A stretch of 64,000 bases of DNA from Semisulcospira habei (GCA_036245525.1 BTPG01000003.1:154912234-154976233), one strand, 5' to 3'; numbered from the stretch's first letter, positions 33,439 through 43,393 are shown. Notes: generated by a model not told the origin, from the letters alone. Made by a program: numbers and translations.

Positions 33439-33930
33439 TCACATGACCGTTTGGGACCGAGGTCCACTATTAGCTAGATACGGATACTGCCAGTGGGGAA
33501 AGGGAAGTGGGAACGGCTGAAAGGCTGGCTGGAAAGTTGGCTGGAATGCCGCTGGGTACTGCGGCATTGGTACGTGGAAACTGTGCGGTGTGATCTGAGG
33601 CCAGGGCACGACAGGGCGCGCGTAGTTTCCATACAGGGTCGCCGGCTGATAGTGGTAGCTGGGATCGGCCGTCGCTTCTGTGAATTCTGGTCGCTGACTG
33701 AAAGGCGGCTGTTGGTGCGTCGCGCTGGCAGCGTCCGCCAATGTAGTGCTTGTGTCAGGTCCGGAAAGCTCCACAGGGACTCGAGCGGCACTAGCGTTTA
33801 CAGGTGACTGGCTGCTGGAGACAGGGACAGCTAGGTTTCCGCCAGCATTTACATTGTCACCTATGTTCGCCATCGTAGTGCTGGTAGCCGATTCCCAGCG
33901 GCGAGTGGGGAGAGCTTTAGACTGTGACAT
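33439..33930 (-). CDS. Pro/Gln-rich ORF directly behind the SGNH ORF
   Basis: 163 codons from an ATG that follows the SGNH stop without a gap (TAAATG, same frame). Composition: Ser/Thr/Ala-rich first half, then repeated F-Q-P-x-F/P-x-P-H motifs (AAFQPTFQPAFQPFPLPFPH). No domain recognised. Because it is in frame with the upstream ORF, it is more likely the C-terminal tail of one protein cut by a single stop codon than a separate gene. Confidence 0.5.
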   Translation of the reverse strand: MSQSKALPTRRWESATSTTMANIGDNVNAGGNLAVPVSSSQSPVNASAARVPVELSGPDTSTTLADAASATHQQPPFSQRPEFTEATADPSYHYQPATLYGNYARPVVPWPQITPHSFHVPMPQYPAAFQPTFQPAFQPFPLPFPHWQYPYLANSGPRSQTVM

Positions 33931-34671
33931 TTATTTAGTGCTTTGTCGCATCAGTGGGTTCTCATCTTGAATGAGATTACTAGTTTGCGGCCGGCAGGGA
34001 GGACCACTCAGCCCAGGTACTTTCGTGTTTGCTTCAGGCTCAGCCGCGTGTCTAGCGTGTCGCAGGTCGCGGTGCCGATTTAAGTCTTTTAGGTTATCTG
34101 CAGGAAAAATGAACCGCTTTATCTGGCGCAGTGATACCCCGGCGCCTTTCTCATTCAGATGCAGCCTGTCGCTGTTAATCAGGGAGGTAGCAACTGCACC
34201 AGCAGGAGTGTAAAAATTGTTTTCCTGCAGAAACGACACTTCTTCCCTTTCGCACAGCATAGCCAGGCGCTGGTTTACACTGCAGATGGTTTTCAGTGGG
34301 CAGCGCCCTTGTGGTAATATTGCTGTGTAGGCAACTGTGGCTGATGGGAATACTCGTCGAACTACAGGAATGAGGTGCTGGAAGTCATGTAGTACAGACT
34401 CCACGTCATTGCTGGAGGCACAGTCATTTGTACCAACGTGGACCACTGCACTACAGATGTCGTAGCGTGGCGCGATGTTGGACAGGGCCTCTGCCAACTG
34501 GTCAACCTTAACCCCCCGCAGGGTGCGCACACATGTAGCACCGCTTGGGTCCAAGCGACGACGATCCACCCGTTGGAGATTGGAGTCACCGATTAATAGC
34601 GCATTGACTCTGCCCTCGGGTGGGAGTCGCCGAACACTAAACTGACGGCGCTCTCGCGGCGGCTGTTCCAT
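33931..34671 (-). CDS. SGNH-hydrolase-like protein
   Basis: 246 codons from ATG 34669-34671 (MEQPPRERRQ). I prefer this start to the longer frame, whose N-terminus is only the translated GA microsatellite. SGNH blocks are complete: block I GDSN (nucleophile Ser30), Gly53 in LRGVKV, block III GTND (Gly80-Asp83) and block V DRLH (Asp168, His171). The rest is a basic, low-complexity tail. Such lipase/esterase-fold proteins act on ester bonds. In invertebrate genomes single-domain copies with this GDSN...VGTND pattern are multicopy and often element-borne. Esterase domains occur in ORF1 of CR1/L2 elements, so it may be element-encoded. The substrate is unknown. Confidence 0.72.
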   Translation of the reverse strand: MEQPPRERRQFSVRRLPPEGRVNALLIGDSNLQRVDRRRLDPSGATCVRTLRGVKVDQLAEALSNIAPRYDICSAVVHVGTNDCASSNDVESVLHDFQHLIPVVRRVFPSATVAYTAILPQGRCPLKTICSVNQRLAMLCEREEVSFLQENNFYTPAGAVATSLINSDRLHLNEKGAGVSLRQIKRFIFPADNLKDLNRHRDLRHARHAAEPEANTKVPGLSGPPCRPQTSNLIQDENPLMRQSTK

Positions 34672-34708
34672 TATTTCCGGAGAAGTGGGATCTTGTTGTG
34701 TGGTCCGC

Positions 34709-34731
34709 AGAGAAAGAGAGAGAGAGAGAGC

Positions 34732-34813
<82 letters not shown>

Positions 34814-34833
34814 GAGAGAGAGAGGGAGAGAGA
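34709..34833. repeat. (GA)n microsatellite
   Basis: Nearly pure GA tract upstream of the SGNH ORF, followed by (GAAAT)n at 34832-34849 and CTTTATTTATCAAG, a possible minus-strand retroposon tail. Confidence 0.95.
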
Positions 34834-34917
34834 AATGAAATGAAATGAAACTTTATTTATCAAGAATAAATGATTAGGTACATAGACCTGTTTTCAATCA
34901 TGTCCTTGAACACACGC

Positions 34918-34918
34918 A

Positions 34919-34986
<68 letters not shown>

Positions 34987-35074
34987 AACATACACACACA
35001 CGCACGCAAACACTCACACAGACACACGCACGCACACATACACACACACACAAACACACACACACACACACACA
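34918..35074. repeat. (CA)n microsatellite, interrupted
   Basis: CACACA/CGCA tract with AAACA and TACA interruptions. Any reading frame across it is repetitive His/Thr or Cys/Val and not a gene. Confidence 0.95.
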
Positions 35075-35144
35075 ATACCTGGAGAAAAAGAAAAAGTAGT
35101 TAACCACACCCAAGTCTCCAGGGCATACCCGGATGGGGAAACGT

Positions 35145-37117
35145 TACTTTACTTACTTACGCCTGTCACCCCTACCCGGGTATAGGCCGTCGACGAGAGA
35201 CCTCCAGCAACTCCTGTCCTGTGCTTCTCCTTCGATTCTACTCCAAGTGGTTCCCAGTCTCTTGATGTCTGCTTGGAGGTCTCGACGCCAGGAGTTTCTC
35301 GGCCTACCTCTTTTCCTCTTTCCCTGGGGGTTCCATGACAATGCCTGCCTAGTGATACTGGAAGCTGGCTTTCTCAGACTGTGACCGATCCATCCCCATC
35401 TTCTTCGCCCAATTTCATTCTCTGCTGTTATCTGCTCTGTTCTCTCCCAGAGTCTGATGTTGCTGATTTTCTCTGGCCAGTGGATTTTCAAAATTCTTCT
35501 AAGGCAACTGTTCATGAAGGTCTGTACTCTGTTGACTGTGGTTTTTGTCAATCTCCAAGTCTCTGCTCCATATAAGAGAACTGCTTTTACATTGGAGTTG
35601 AAAATCCGGACTTTGGTGTGTTGTGACAGCTCTCTGGAACTCCACACTTTTTTCAACTGGAGAAAGGCTGCTCTGGCTTTACCGATTCGTGCTCTGACAT
35701 CTGCATCAGTGCCGCCTTTTTTTGTCTATGATGCTCCCGAGATAGGTGAAGGACTCCACCTCCTCCAAAGGGGTGCCAGCAAGCAAGACTGGTTCTTCCC
35801 TGGTTGCGTTCAGCCTCATTGTCTTTGTTTTCTGTTTGTGAATGGTGAGGCCCACTTGGGACGAGATGTCAGCAAGCCTCGTGGTCTTGTCCTGCATTTG
35901 TTGATGAGTGTGGGACAGTAATGCCAAGTCGTCTGCAAAATCGAGGTCGTCAAGCTGTGTCCACAGTGTCCACTGTATTCCACTTCGTCTGTGCTCTGTG
36001 GTCATCTTCATGACCCAGTCTATGGCCAGTAGGAAGAGGAACGGAGACAGCAGACACCTCTGCCTGACACCAGTTCTGACCTGGAGCTCCCTGGTGAACT
36101 GCCCTTCGTGGATCACGCGACATGTCATGCCATCGTAGCTGCTCTTGATCAGGCGCACGAGCTTTGTGGGTACACCGTAGTGTCGTAGGAGTTTCCACAG
36201 AGTCTCTCGGTCCACGCTGTCAAATGCTTTCTCATAATCCACAAAGTTGACGTACAGCGGGGAGCTCCACTCCAGAGACTGTTCCACGATGATGCGGAGA
36301 GTGGCGATCTGGTCTGTACATGATCGGTTCTTCCTGAATCCTGCTTGCTGGTCTCTCAGCTGTTGGTCAACGGAGCTCTTCATTCTCTCCAGGATGATCC
36401 TGTTGGAGACCTTTCCTGGTACAGACAGCAAGGTGATTCCTCTGTAGTTGGAACACTTGCTGAGGTCGCCTTTCTTGGGAAGCTTGATTAGGTACCCCTC
36501 CTTCCAGTCAGCCGGCATCACCTCCTCTTCCCAGATCTTTCCAAACAGTGGGTACAGCATCTCAACTGTTGTCTCTAGGTCTGCTTTCAGAGACTCCGCT
36601 GGGATGCCATCTGGCCCTGCTGCTTTGCCGTTCTTCAAAAATGCCACTGCTCTTCTGATCTCTTCCCGGCTTGGTCTGTCACAGCTGATGGGTAGGTCGG
36701 TCTCTGCCGGCTGGATGTCTGGGGGGTCGGGTGGGCTAGGTCTGTTCAGTAGCTCTTCAAAATACTCGGCCCATCTGTCGAGTTGGTCTGCTCTGTCTGC
36801 AATAGGCTTGCCTTCTTTGTCTTTTACTGGTCTTTCTGTATGGCCATACTTGCCCGACAATCTTCTGGTAATGTCGTAGAGCTGTTTCATGTTGCCGTTG
36901 CCTGCTGCCTTTTCTGCCTCTGCTGCCAGGCTGTCTGTGTAGGCCCTCTTGTCTGCCCTGATACTCCTCTTCACCTCGCGGTTGGCTTCCGAGTATTCCT
37001 CCTGTGCCCTTACTTTGGCTGCTCTCGTGCGACTGTTGTTGACAACTGCTTTCTTTTGCTTCCTCACTTCTATCTTCTTCAAGGTCTGTGCCGACAGCCA
37101 GTCCTTGTGATGGTGTT
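35145..37117 (-). mobile_element. RTE-type LINE A2, 5' truncated
   Basis: 3' end ACTTACTTACGCCTGTCACC at 35150. 5' end within the linker (KHHHKDCLSAQTLKKIEV). A 12 bp target duplication ATGGGGAAACGT lies at 35133-35144 and 37118-37129. Very similar to A3 (63026-64000) and to the A1 RT half. Confidence 0.92.
35706..37082 (-). CDS. RTE-type reverse transcriptase ORF (LINE A2)
   Basis: 458 codons. The linker reads VRKQKKAVVNNSRTRAAKV ... LYDITRRLSGKYGHTERPVK. RT blocks: [98 protein letters not shown] (catalytic pair) and YLGSIIDKK. It ends early because a T-run at 35717-35723 has seven T against six in copy A3. The remainder (ALLQLKK-type region, [32 protein letters not shown]) stays open in another frame at 35153-35656. 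One slippage event thus separates this copy from an intact RT. Confidence 0.9.
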   Translation of the reverse strand: MKKIEVRKQKKAVVNNSRTRAAKVRAQEEYSEANREVKRSIRADKRAYTDSLAAEAEKAAGNGNMKQLYDITRRLSGKYGHTERPVKDKEGKPIADRADQLDRWAEYFEELLNRPSPPDPPDIQPAETDLPISCDRPSREEIRRAVAFLKNGKAAGPDGIPAESLKADLETTVEMLYPLFGKIWEEEVMPADWKEGYLIKLPKKGDLSKCSNYRGITLLSVPGKVSNRIILERMKSSVDQQLRDQQAGFRKNRSCTDQIATLRIIVEQSLEWSSPLYVNFVDYEKAFDSVDRETLWKLLRHYGVPTKLVRLIKSSYDGMTCRVIHEGQFTRELQVRTGVRQRCLLSPFLFLLAIDWVMKMTTEHRRSGIQWTLWTQLDDLDFADDLALLSHTHQQMQDKTTRLADISSQVGLTIHKQKTKTMRLNATREEPVLLAGTPLEEVESFTYLGSIIDKKRRH

Positions 37118-37222
37118 ATGGGGAAACGTACAAAGTAATAATACATTTACAAGAAAAAACAATGTAAACAGAAATCAGTGTTTGCATGTATACATATGTG
37201 CATCGGGTATTTACAAAAAAAA

Positions 37223-37229
37223 TTACATG

Positions 37230-37262
<33 letters not shown>
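37223..37262. repeat. (GA)n microsatellite
   Basis: About 20 GA units. Confidence 0.95.
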
Positions 37263-37267
<5 letters not shown>

Positions 37268-37512
37268 GTCCATACGGGTTACCTCGCTCCATATCGCATG
37301 ATATTGTTTAGCGGATGAAGCCGGGGAGATAACCAGTGTGGGAGACGTCCCGCAGTAGACTAGGAAGTTATGAAGGGCTATTACTGCTACTCTCATGTCA
37401 TGAGTATGGGCCACCCTGTTGGTTGGCTACCCGACTGATAGCGATACCAACAGCAGAGGCGACTCGCGGTAATTGGAGAACTTTAAATATCCTATATAAG
37501 TATACAGTCCCT

Positions 37513-37632
37513 GCCCAGTAAGAAAAGGTCCTCGGGCCCGGCCACGACGGCCGCAGTGGGTCCGCACACGGTTGTGCGCAGGCCCACTGCGGCCGTCGTG
37601 GGCCTGAAGACGCGTTGCTCAGCACTGGGGGT
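37513..37632. repeat. GGCC-type hairpin, copy 1
   Basis: Palindrome of CCACGACGGCCGCAGTGGG(T)CC against GGCCCACTGCGGCCGTCGTG around GCACACGGTTGTGCGC. Outer ends CCCAGTAAG and CAGCACTGGGG are partly inverted. The same architecture occurs at 45966-46068 and 51546-51648. Confidence 0.7.
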
Positions 37633-37699
37633 GGTATCGAATGAATAGGGTTACTGAACCTCAGTTTAAAGTTCCTAAAAATAACTGAATTCTTGGGAA

Positions 37700-39840
37700 C
37701 TGAACAGCCGGAATCAATTAAACGCTACTGTGAAAGGTACATTACCGTGTCTTGCAGCGCAAGAGAAAGACAACCAGAACCTTCTGCAAGTCCAGGAAAA
37801 ACTAAAAAAGCAGTCAGCACATCCTCAGCACTATCAACACATGGCAATGCAGAAAGAGAACAAACACTCGGGAAGGGTAACGCGATAGACTGTGTGCTTG
37901 TTTTGTGATGTTCCCCCAGGCTCAGCCGGATTACATGATGCATGGACACTAACATTGGATTTCAAGGTCCGCAGTCATGCCCATCTACGCAACGACCGGC
38001 ATCTGCTTTGAAAACTTGCTGTCAACGAGATGGTGCCCTCTGAATCCAAATATCACTTGAAGTGTCTCACAGCCTTCTACAGACGTTCTCGTACAACTTC
38101 ACCTGAAGAACCTGAAGAGGACGATGCCTCAACTTTGCATGCGATCTCTTTTGCAGAACTTGTGGCATACGTGGAGAGCTTCAGAGAGGATCCCGAAACT
38201 GCACCAGTCTTCACAATACCCAACGTGTCGTCTGTATGCTTCTCGCTTGAATGACCTTGGCCTGAAAGTTGCTGACAAGGTACATTTTGGACGTTTAAGA
38301 GGAAAGAGGTACCAAAGGAGAAAGAAACACGCTTAGAAAATACGGGTACAACACAATTTATTAATATTTCAGGTAAATACCCTTTGTCAAAATAGACAAA
38401 CAAACAGAGATCAGCCGCTACTTATCTTCATTCGCAGAAGGAATGTGGCAAATGAAGATAAGTAGCGGCTGATCTCTCTGTTTGTCTATTTTGACAAAGG
38501 GTATTTACCCGAAATATTAATAAATTGTGTTGTACCCGTCTTTTCTAAGTGTGTTTCTTTCTCCGTTGGGTACTTCTTTGCATTTTACACGCTTGGCAGT
38601 CACCTTTTTGGTCAGGATTCTTCAAGAGAAAAGCTTCTGGCAGCAGTGTACCATATCTTCTTTCATCTTACATGCGAAGTTAGAGAGGCCGTTCTTGTGT
38701 TTAACAGAGACCTGGGTGATGCTGTAAAGAAGGCTTGTACATGTGACTCTGAAGCGCTTGAGTTAGCCAGAGCGGCTGAAGTGATGCGAAAGGAAACATT
38801 CAGATATAAAGCTGCGTTCAATGAAAGATTTGAAAAACAGTGCCAAAAGAGATCTGTGCCAGCATCCTTTGGTCAGTTTTATTCTGGATGCAATTAAGTA
38901 GTCTGAACCTGTTGATTATTCTCAGGAACAAGCTGTTCTCACGATATCACAGCTTTTATTGCCTTCAACTGCCGGAGATTCTCGGGGAAAAAAAACTTCC
39001 AACGCCACAAGGAGGGAGAAACACCACTGCCTCTGTATCTAGTATCTAATTCTCAAAGTCCATGCAGAGACAAGAAAGAAAGAGCTGGTCGACACACTGT
39101 CTTCTCTAGGGCTAGCAATTTCATACAAACGTGTGATGTTCTTCTCATCACAGATTGAAAACTCTGTCATCAAAAGATTCGAAGAGGACGGTGTTGTCCC
39201 TATAAATATGATGAAGGGCGTCTTTACAGCAGGTGTTGTGGACAACATTGACCATAATCCTAGCTCAACAACAGCGTCCGACTCTTTTCATGGCACTGGT
39301 ATATCCTTGATTGAACACACATTAACTGACGGCCAAGAATAGACTGTGTCTCTCTTTGACGGAGAACAGGACAACCAGGGCATCCCACAGCTCCCAGAAA
39401 AGTACACCAACGTCCTATCTGTAGCTATTTCAGCTACCCCATTCACCTGGTCCTCATAAGCAAAATGTTCTCCCTGAAGTCGCAAGCCATGAAGAAGAAT
39501 ATGCTTGGTTGGAAAATGTCCATACATGCTTAGAAAATGCGTCGGTCCACAACCAGGAAGCACTATCTTGGGCATCCTACCATGCCTCGCAACGACCGTT
39601 TGCTGGAGATCTACCTGTCATCATCAGACTTTTGCCGCTGCTTCTAGAGAATGCCCATTTGACAGCACTGATCAAGCATGTCATGAACGTGATTAAAGAA
39701 GCCACAGAACATTTGAATCCTTGACAAACATCTGTTCTCGCAATGGACCAGCCTCCGTATGCCCTCGCAAAGGGAATACAGTGGTTTTGGCCAGACACCT
39801 ATGGGGTACAAAAGTTTGTGATCATGATGGGAGATTGTTA
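37700..39840 (+). pseudogene. N-terminal and middle part of the window-start gene family, broken
   Basis: Scattered coding blocks in changing frames, all plus strand. They are ESKYHLKCLTAFYRRSR and FAELVAYVESFREDPE (38030-38200), SRLNDLGLKVADKVHFGRLR (38235-38300), VREAVLVFNRDLGDAVKK (38680-38735), LVDTLSSLGLAISYKRV-like code near 39090, and VFTAGVVDNIDHNPSSTTAS with FHGTGISLIEHTL (39220-39320). LSWASYHASQ (39560) and AMDQPPYALAKGIQWFWPDT (39740-39800) follow. The NIDHNPSSTTA...FHGTGISL block is a hallmark of the same uncharacterised family as 1-1738, and this copy supplies the part missing there. A 260 bp palindrome interrupts it at 38306. It ends near VIMMGDC at 39838. Confidence 0.75.
38306..38572. 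mobile_element. Long palindrome H
   Basis: Arms of about 120 bp. GTACCAAAGGAGAAAGAAAC ... CGGGTACAACACAATTTATT ... AAATACCCTTTGTCAAAATA ... ATCAGCCGCTACTTATCTTC is repeated in inverted order to GTTGGGTACTTC at 38572. The centre is ATTCGCAGAAGGAATGTGGC. It lies inside the pseudogene. A half copy (TTTGTTTATTTTGAGAAAGG ... ATTAATAAATTGTGTTG) occurs at 44185-44250. Confidence 0.8.
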
Positions 39841-40225
39841 ACGGGATATTTTAAATAAACAATGGTGACCTCATGATTATTACAGGTATCTGTCGGGTGA
39901 TCATAGTAGACACTCGAAACGCTTCTAAAATACATCTTGTGCATCTGAACTCAAACAAGAACACACTGACTTATGTTTCAATGTTTGTGACTGACTGGCA
40001 CACTGCGGTTTTACATGTGTACATGGAAGGGACGTTGAAAGGACACAGTTGCAGGTGGGACTTAAGGCGTAATCAATGCAAAATGTGAGAAAATATTATT
40101 AGGAAATTAATGTCAATTTTTTATTATCTCAGAGGTTTCCAAGTCCAGTTTACGTCGCTACATGTGTGAAAACAACTAACCAGACCACACCGTAAGGCAG
40201 TGACAACAAGCAAGCAATAAACCTG
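39841..40225. other. Unassigned AT-rich stretch
   Basis: No supported gene or repeat. Confidence 0.35.
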
Positions 40226-40600
40226 AAAGGGGTCATGTTGACCTAATTAATTACTGCTAAAGAAAATATTGTGAAATGCTGTTGATACTGATACAAAAGG
40301 AAACGTACTTCAACGGTCCAAAGCGCCACATTCACGTTGTGCTTGATCACAGTTTTCTTAGTTAATGCTAAAATGATCAGTCTGTAGTCGCGATAAAATG
40401 GGCAGATGGTCATGACCTAATTAACTGTGACCCATCAGATATCACATCCGGCAAAATTCTGACTGCATGATATATCATGAAGGTTCCTTTGCATGCATAT
40501 TGAACTTCCATGCTGCTTTTAGTTCAAGCCAGTTGTATGTACAATAGTTATGGTTAAGAACAAGAACAAAAGAGTTTATGGGTCAGGTTGACCTAATTAA
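40226..40600. repeat. Diverged ~175 bp repeat carrying GGTCA/TGACC palindromes
   Basis: GGTCATGTTGACCTAATTAA at 40231, GGTCATGACCTAATTAA at 40408 and GGTCAGGTTGACCTAATTAA at 40581 (spacing 177 and 173). The sequence between is only weakly similar. The first and third have the GGTCAnnnTGACC form of a nuclear-receptor (oestrogen-response-element type) inverted repeat. Confidence 0.5.
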
Positions 40601-41127
40601 TCGATGGCCGTTCCCATCTGAGAGTGCTGTCAATGTGTTTCTGACGCTAATATTGTTCGGAGAGGTGCTGTTTATTTATATACTAAGTGGCATGTCTCTA
40701 CTATAAAGTGAACATTCGAGCTGTTTTATTAGCCTTGGGCCCCTCACTACACCACCCCATCCTCACCCACTCCCGTCCCCTATCTACCCGGCCTTGCCCC
40801 CACAGTATTTTGTAGCTGTTTGCGTTGTGGGTCAGCTCCCTACGTACTTCGTCACTAATCATTTCACGGATTCACAGACACGATTACAGTTTTCCCACAG
40901 GCGCTTGATTGTGAATCAACTGAGAGCGGTCACACTTTGCGTCCTGGAATCACACTGTTCCGCAGTGACAGTTTTTGTGTGGTTTTTTTTTTGTGTGTTT
41001 TTTGTGTTTTTTTGCGGCTGATCACATCATGGCATCACATAGTGGTGTGCGATGTACAGAGGCTTTTTTTTTTTTTTACAAGATAGGTCTTACCCCCTTG
41101 ATTGTTAGCGCCCATTATATGTCCGTC
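40601..41127. other. Non-coding stretch
   Basis: Poly-T/G tracts at 40982-41014 and poly-T at 41064-41078. No gene seen. Confidence 0.35.
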
Positions 41128-41545
41128 TTTGAAACCATTCCTGCACAACAAGAAATCAGAGAGATGAAGCGGAGATGGATAGGGCACATCTTGCGAAAAC
41201 CAATCGCAAACATGACCAGACAGGTCCTGTCATGGAATCCACAAGGCAAAAGGAAAAGAGGGAGACCCAGAAACACCTGGGGTCAGTTGCATGCGCGAGC
41301 TTAGTCCTGCACCAGCCACTAAGCAAGGTGCGCAGCTATAGCGGCGCACCTTGCTTAGTGGCTGGCGCAGGACAAAAGCTGGTTCATGCAACTGGCTCCA
41401 GGAGAAGAGACTTGGAGGCCGACACCAAACAGATGGGGTACACCTGGAAAGAGATGGAGAAATTTGCCCAGGACCGCGGACGCTGGAGAAACGTTGTCGA
41501 TGGCATATTCTCTAGGAGGGGCAACGGGCCTAGATGGACAACTCC
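41128..41545 (+). mobile_element. RTE-like LINE 3' fragment split by hairpin E
   Basis: AQQEIREMKRRWIGHILRKP ... GKRKRGRPRNTW (41140-41282), then after the hairpin RRDLEADTKQMGYTWKEMEK ... RGRWRNVVDGIFSRRG (41403-41520). Joined, this is the C-terminal end of an RTE-type RT of a subfamily different from A1-A3. 5' truncated. Confidence 0.8.
41283..41402. mobile_element. Hairpin element E, copy 1
   Basis: Imperfect palindrome: AGTTGCATGCGCGAGCTTAG ... CCAGCCACTAAGCAAGGTGC against GCACCTTGCTTAGTGGCTGG ... CATGCAACT. It sits exactly between RPRNTW and RRDLEADT of an RTE fragment. It is therefore an insertion and not part of the LINE. A shorter copy lies at 43793-43868. Confidence 0.75.
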
Positions 41546-41604
41546 ATCCAGCTCCCTAGTTTTTGTCTCATAACACTGGCTTTTGCGTTGATATTCTGAC
41601 TAGA

Positions 41605-41607
<3 letters not shown>

Positions 41608-41649
<42 letters not shown>
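41608..41649. repeat. Poly-A tract
   Basis: Uninterrupted run of about 42 A. Confidence 0.97.
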
Positions 41650-41650
<1 letters not shown>

Positions 41651-41997
41651 GGGCCTAGCTAAGTTTGAAACCATCAAGTGCCGCACGATGATTTTCGGAT
41701 GAGGTATGGAACAACTCAGAAAATCAAACCGTTGTGTTTGTGAAGGAACGACCACTCTGAGTTGATTCCCCGCGGAATGAGTCTGTTTTCCAGCATCAAC
41801 TTTACAAAAGCAGGTTCTGTAAATAGCACACCGTAATCCTCTGTAGGTGGCCTTATTGCGGACGTCTTTTTCAGAGAATAGCAACGGAACCTCACGGTAA
41901 GCTTCCTCAAGACAAAAACAGTAAATGGCGTATGCCGCGGCACAGCGTGTAACCTTACGCTACGTGCAAATGTTGGAGTGAAAACGCGATACACACC

Positions 41998-42196
41998 TTA
42001 ACCCCTTGATTGCCGGGATGCATGCCAGCGAACGCCACCCAAATGCAAGAGGCATAGACACACATGAGCCCCCGCAGTCGCGGGGGCTCATGTGTGTCTA
42101 TTCCTCTTGACTCAAGTTTTTCTCGATCCATAACCTAGCGGTCGTTCAGCGTTGGCGTAAAATTGTATTCACGGCCAATGGCATCAAAAGAGTTAA
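41998..42196. mobile_element. C-type foldback MITE, complete
   Basis: TTAA at 41998-42001 and 42193-42196. Ends TTAACCCCTTGATTGCC and GGCATCAAAAGAGTTAA. The core palindrome at 42051-42112 is AAGAGGCATAGACACACATG, CCCCCGCAGTCGCGGGGG, then CATGTGTGTCTATTCCTCTT. Confidence 0.85.
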
Positions 42197-42259
42197 ATAA
42201 CAACAAAAATAAATCAACACATTTGTGACAAAATGAAAACACTCCGTTTGCAATATAGC

Positions 42260-42320
42260 GCCCCCCCCCCCCCCCCATCCCCCCATCCCCCCCATCCCCC
42301 TCTCTCCCCCCCCCCCTTCC
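42260..42320. repeat. Poly-C and CCAT-rich simple sequence
   Basis: C homopolymers separated by AT and T. No coding meaning. Confidence 0.9.
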
Positions 42321-42677
42321 CAAAAAAAAAAAGTATACAACACAAACGAGAAAAACAACAACAAAATATGCAATACAAACTAGAACAAAGTCAACAACAA
42401 ACATGACCAATATTCTTTGCAAACTTTTTCTTTTCTTTGAGTTTCGGAAAATCCCCCGCTAGTGCACACAGAGATTTATTTTAGCAAAATTTCGAACACT
42501 TGAAATGTCAACTGTATATTTTTAATCAGCTTTAATGGGCTTTGCAACGTTTCCTTTTCTTAAAATGTCCAGGATAAAGATCACCACCTACAGCTAACAC
42601 TAACAGATTCCGTATAAAATGAGAAACTGATGCGGAAATGTCAGCTATATATATAGTTTCATTCAGCTTTGATCCAG
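42321..42677. other. Non-coding stretch
   Basis: No gene or repeat recognised, except that CGGAAAATCCCCCGCTAGTG (about 42447) resembles CGAAATATCCCCCGCTAGTA (about 42958). Confidence 0.35.
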
Positions 42678-42884
42678 TTAACCCCACGACCGTATTTCCC
42701 GCTTATTTTTGAGGTGTCATCTAACCAATATGTACTCGTTGCGGGAGATGGATCGACCATGCTAATTCAAGGGTAGTGCCAGATTAGCCTGGCGCCTTAT
42801 GGCGCCAAGCTAATCTGGCACTACCCTTGAATTATCATGGTCGATCCATCTCCTGCTGTACGGCGTTGGGGATAAATGGGTTAA
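42678..42884. mobile_element. A-type foldback MITE, complete
   Basis: TTAA at both ends (42678, 42881). Inverted ends TTAACCCCACGAC... and GGGGATAAATGGGTTAA. Core: GGGAGATGGATCGACCATG ... AGTGCCAGATTAGCCTGGCG, then CGCCAAGCTAATCTGGCACT ... CATGGTCGATCCATCTCC. Confidence 0.87.
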
Positions 42885-43214
42885 TATGCTGTCCAAATGT
42901 TGTTTGTTTTGCTTTGTTTCCTTGAATTTCTCCTCTGTTTTTTTTTTTCTTCGAATTTCGAAATATCCCCCGCTAGTATTACAGCGAGCTGCTCAATGAC
43001 GGAGATCGATTGCTAAATTTGCCAAGACAACGGGTTGTCAATGTTGTCTGCCTCTACTAAGATTTTTCTACCTTTCATTTCACAGTCCTATTGAGGCACA
43101 TAAACAAACGTTTTTTCCACTGTCGTTTAAGTGTAACGGAAGAAACTCTCCTGCGAAACAAACTTGAAGAAGAGCAGAAAAGTCTTGCATGTTACGACAT
43201 TCAATCTTCACAAT

Positions 43215-43393
43215 TTAACTCATTCTACCCCAAGACCGAAATCCTTAAATTTTGCCGTTGTCCTCTGAAGACTGCATTGCAGTGCAGGACACAGATCGAC
43301 CATGATAGGGCGCCAAGCTATTCTGGCATCACCCTTGAACTATCATGGTCGATCCTTATCTTCCTGTGGAGTATCTGGGGTAGAATGAGTTAA
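43215..43393. mobile_element. A-type foldback MITE, centre-deleted
   Basis: TTAACTCATTCTACCCC at 43215 and GGGGTAGAATGAGTTAA ending 43393. The left palindrome arm is lost: GACCATGATAG joins directly to GGCGCCAAGCTATTCTGGCA. Both TTAA ends are kept. Confidence 0.85.
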
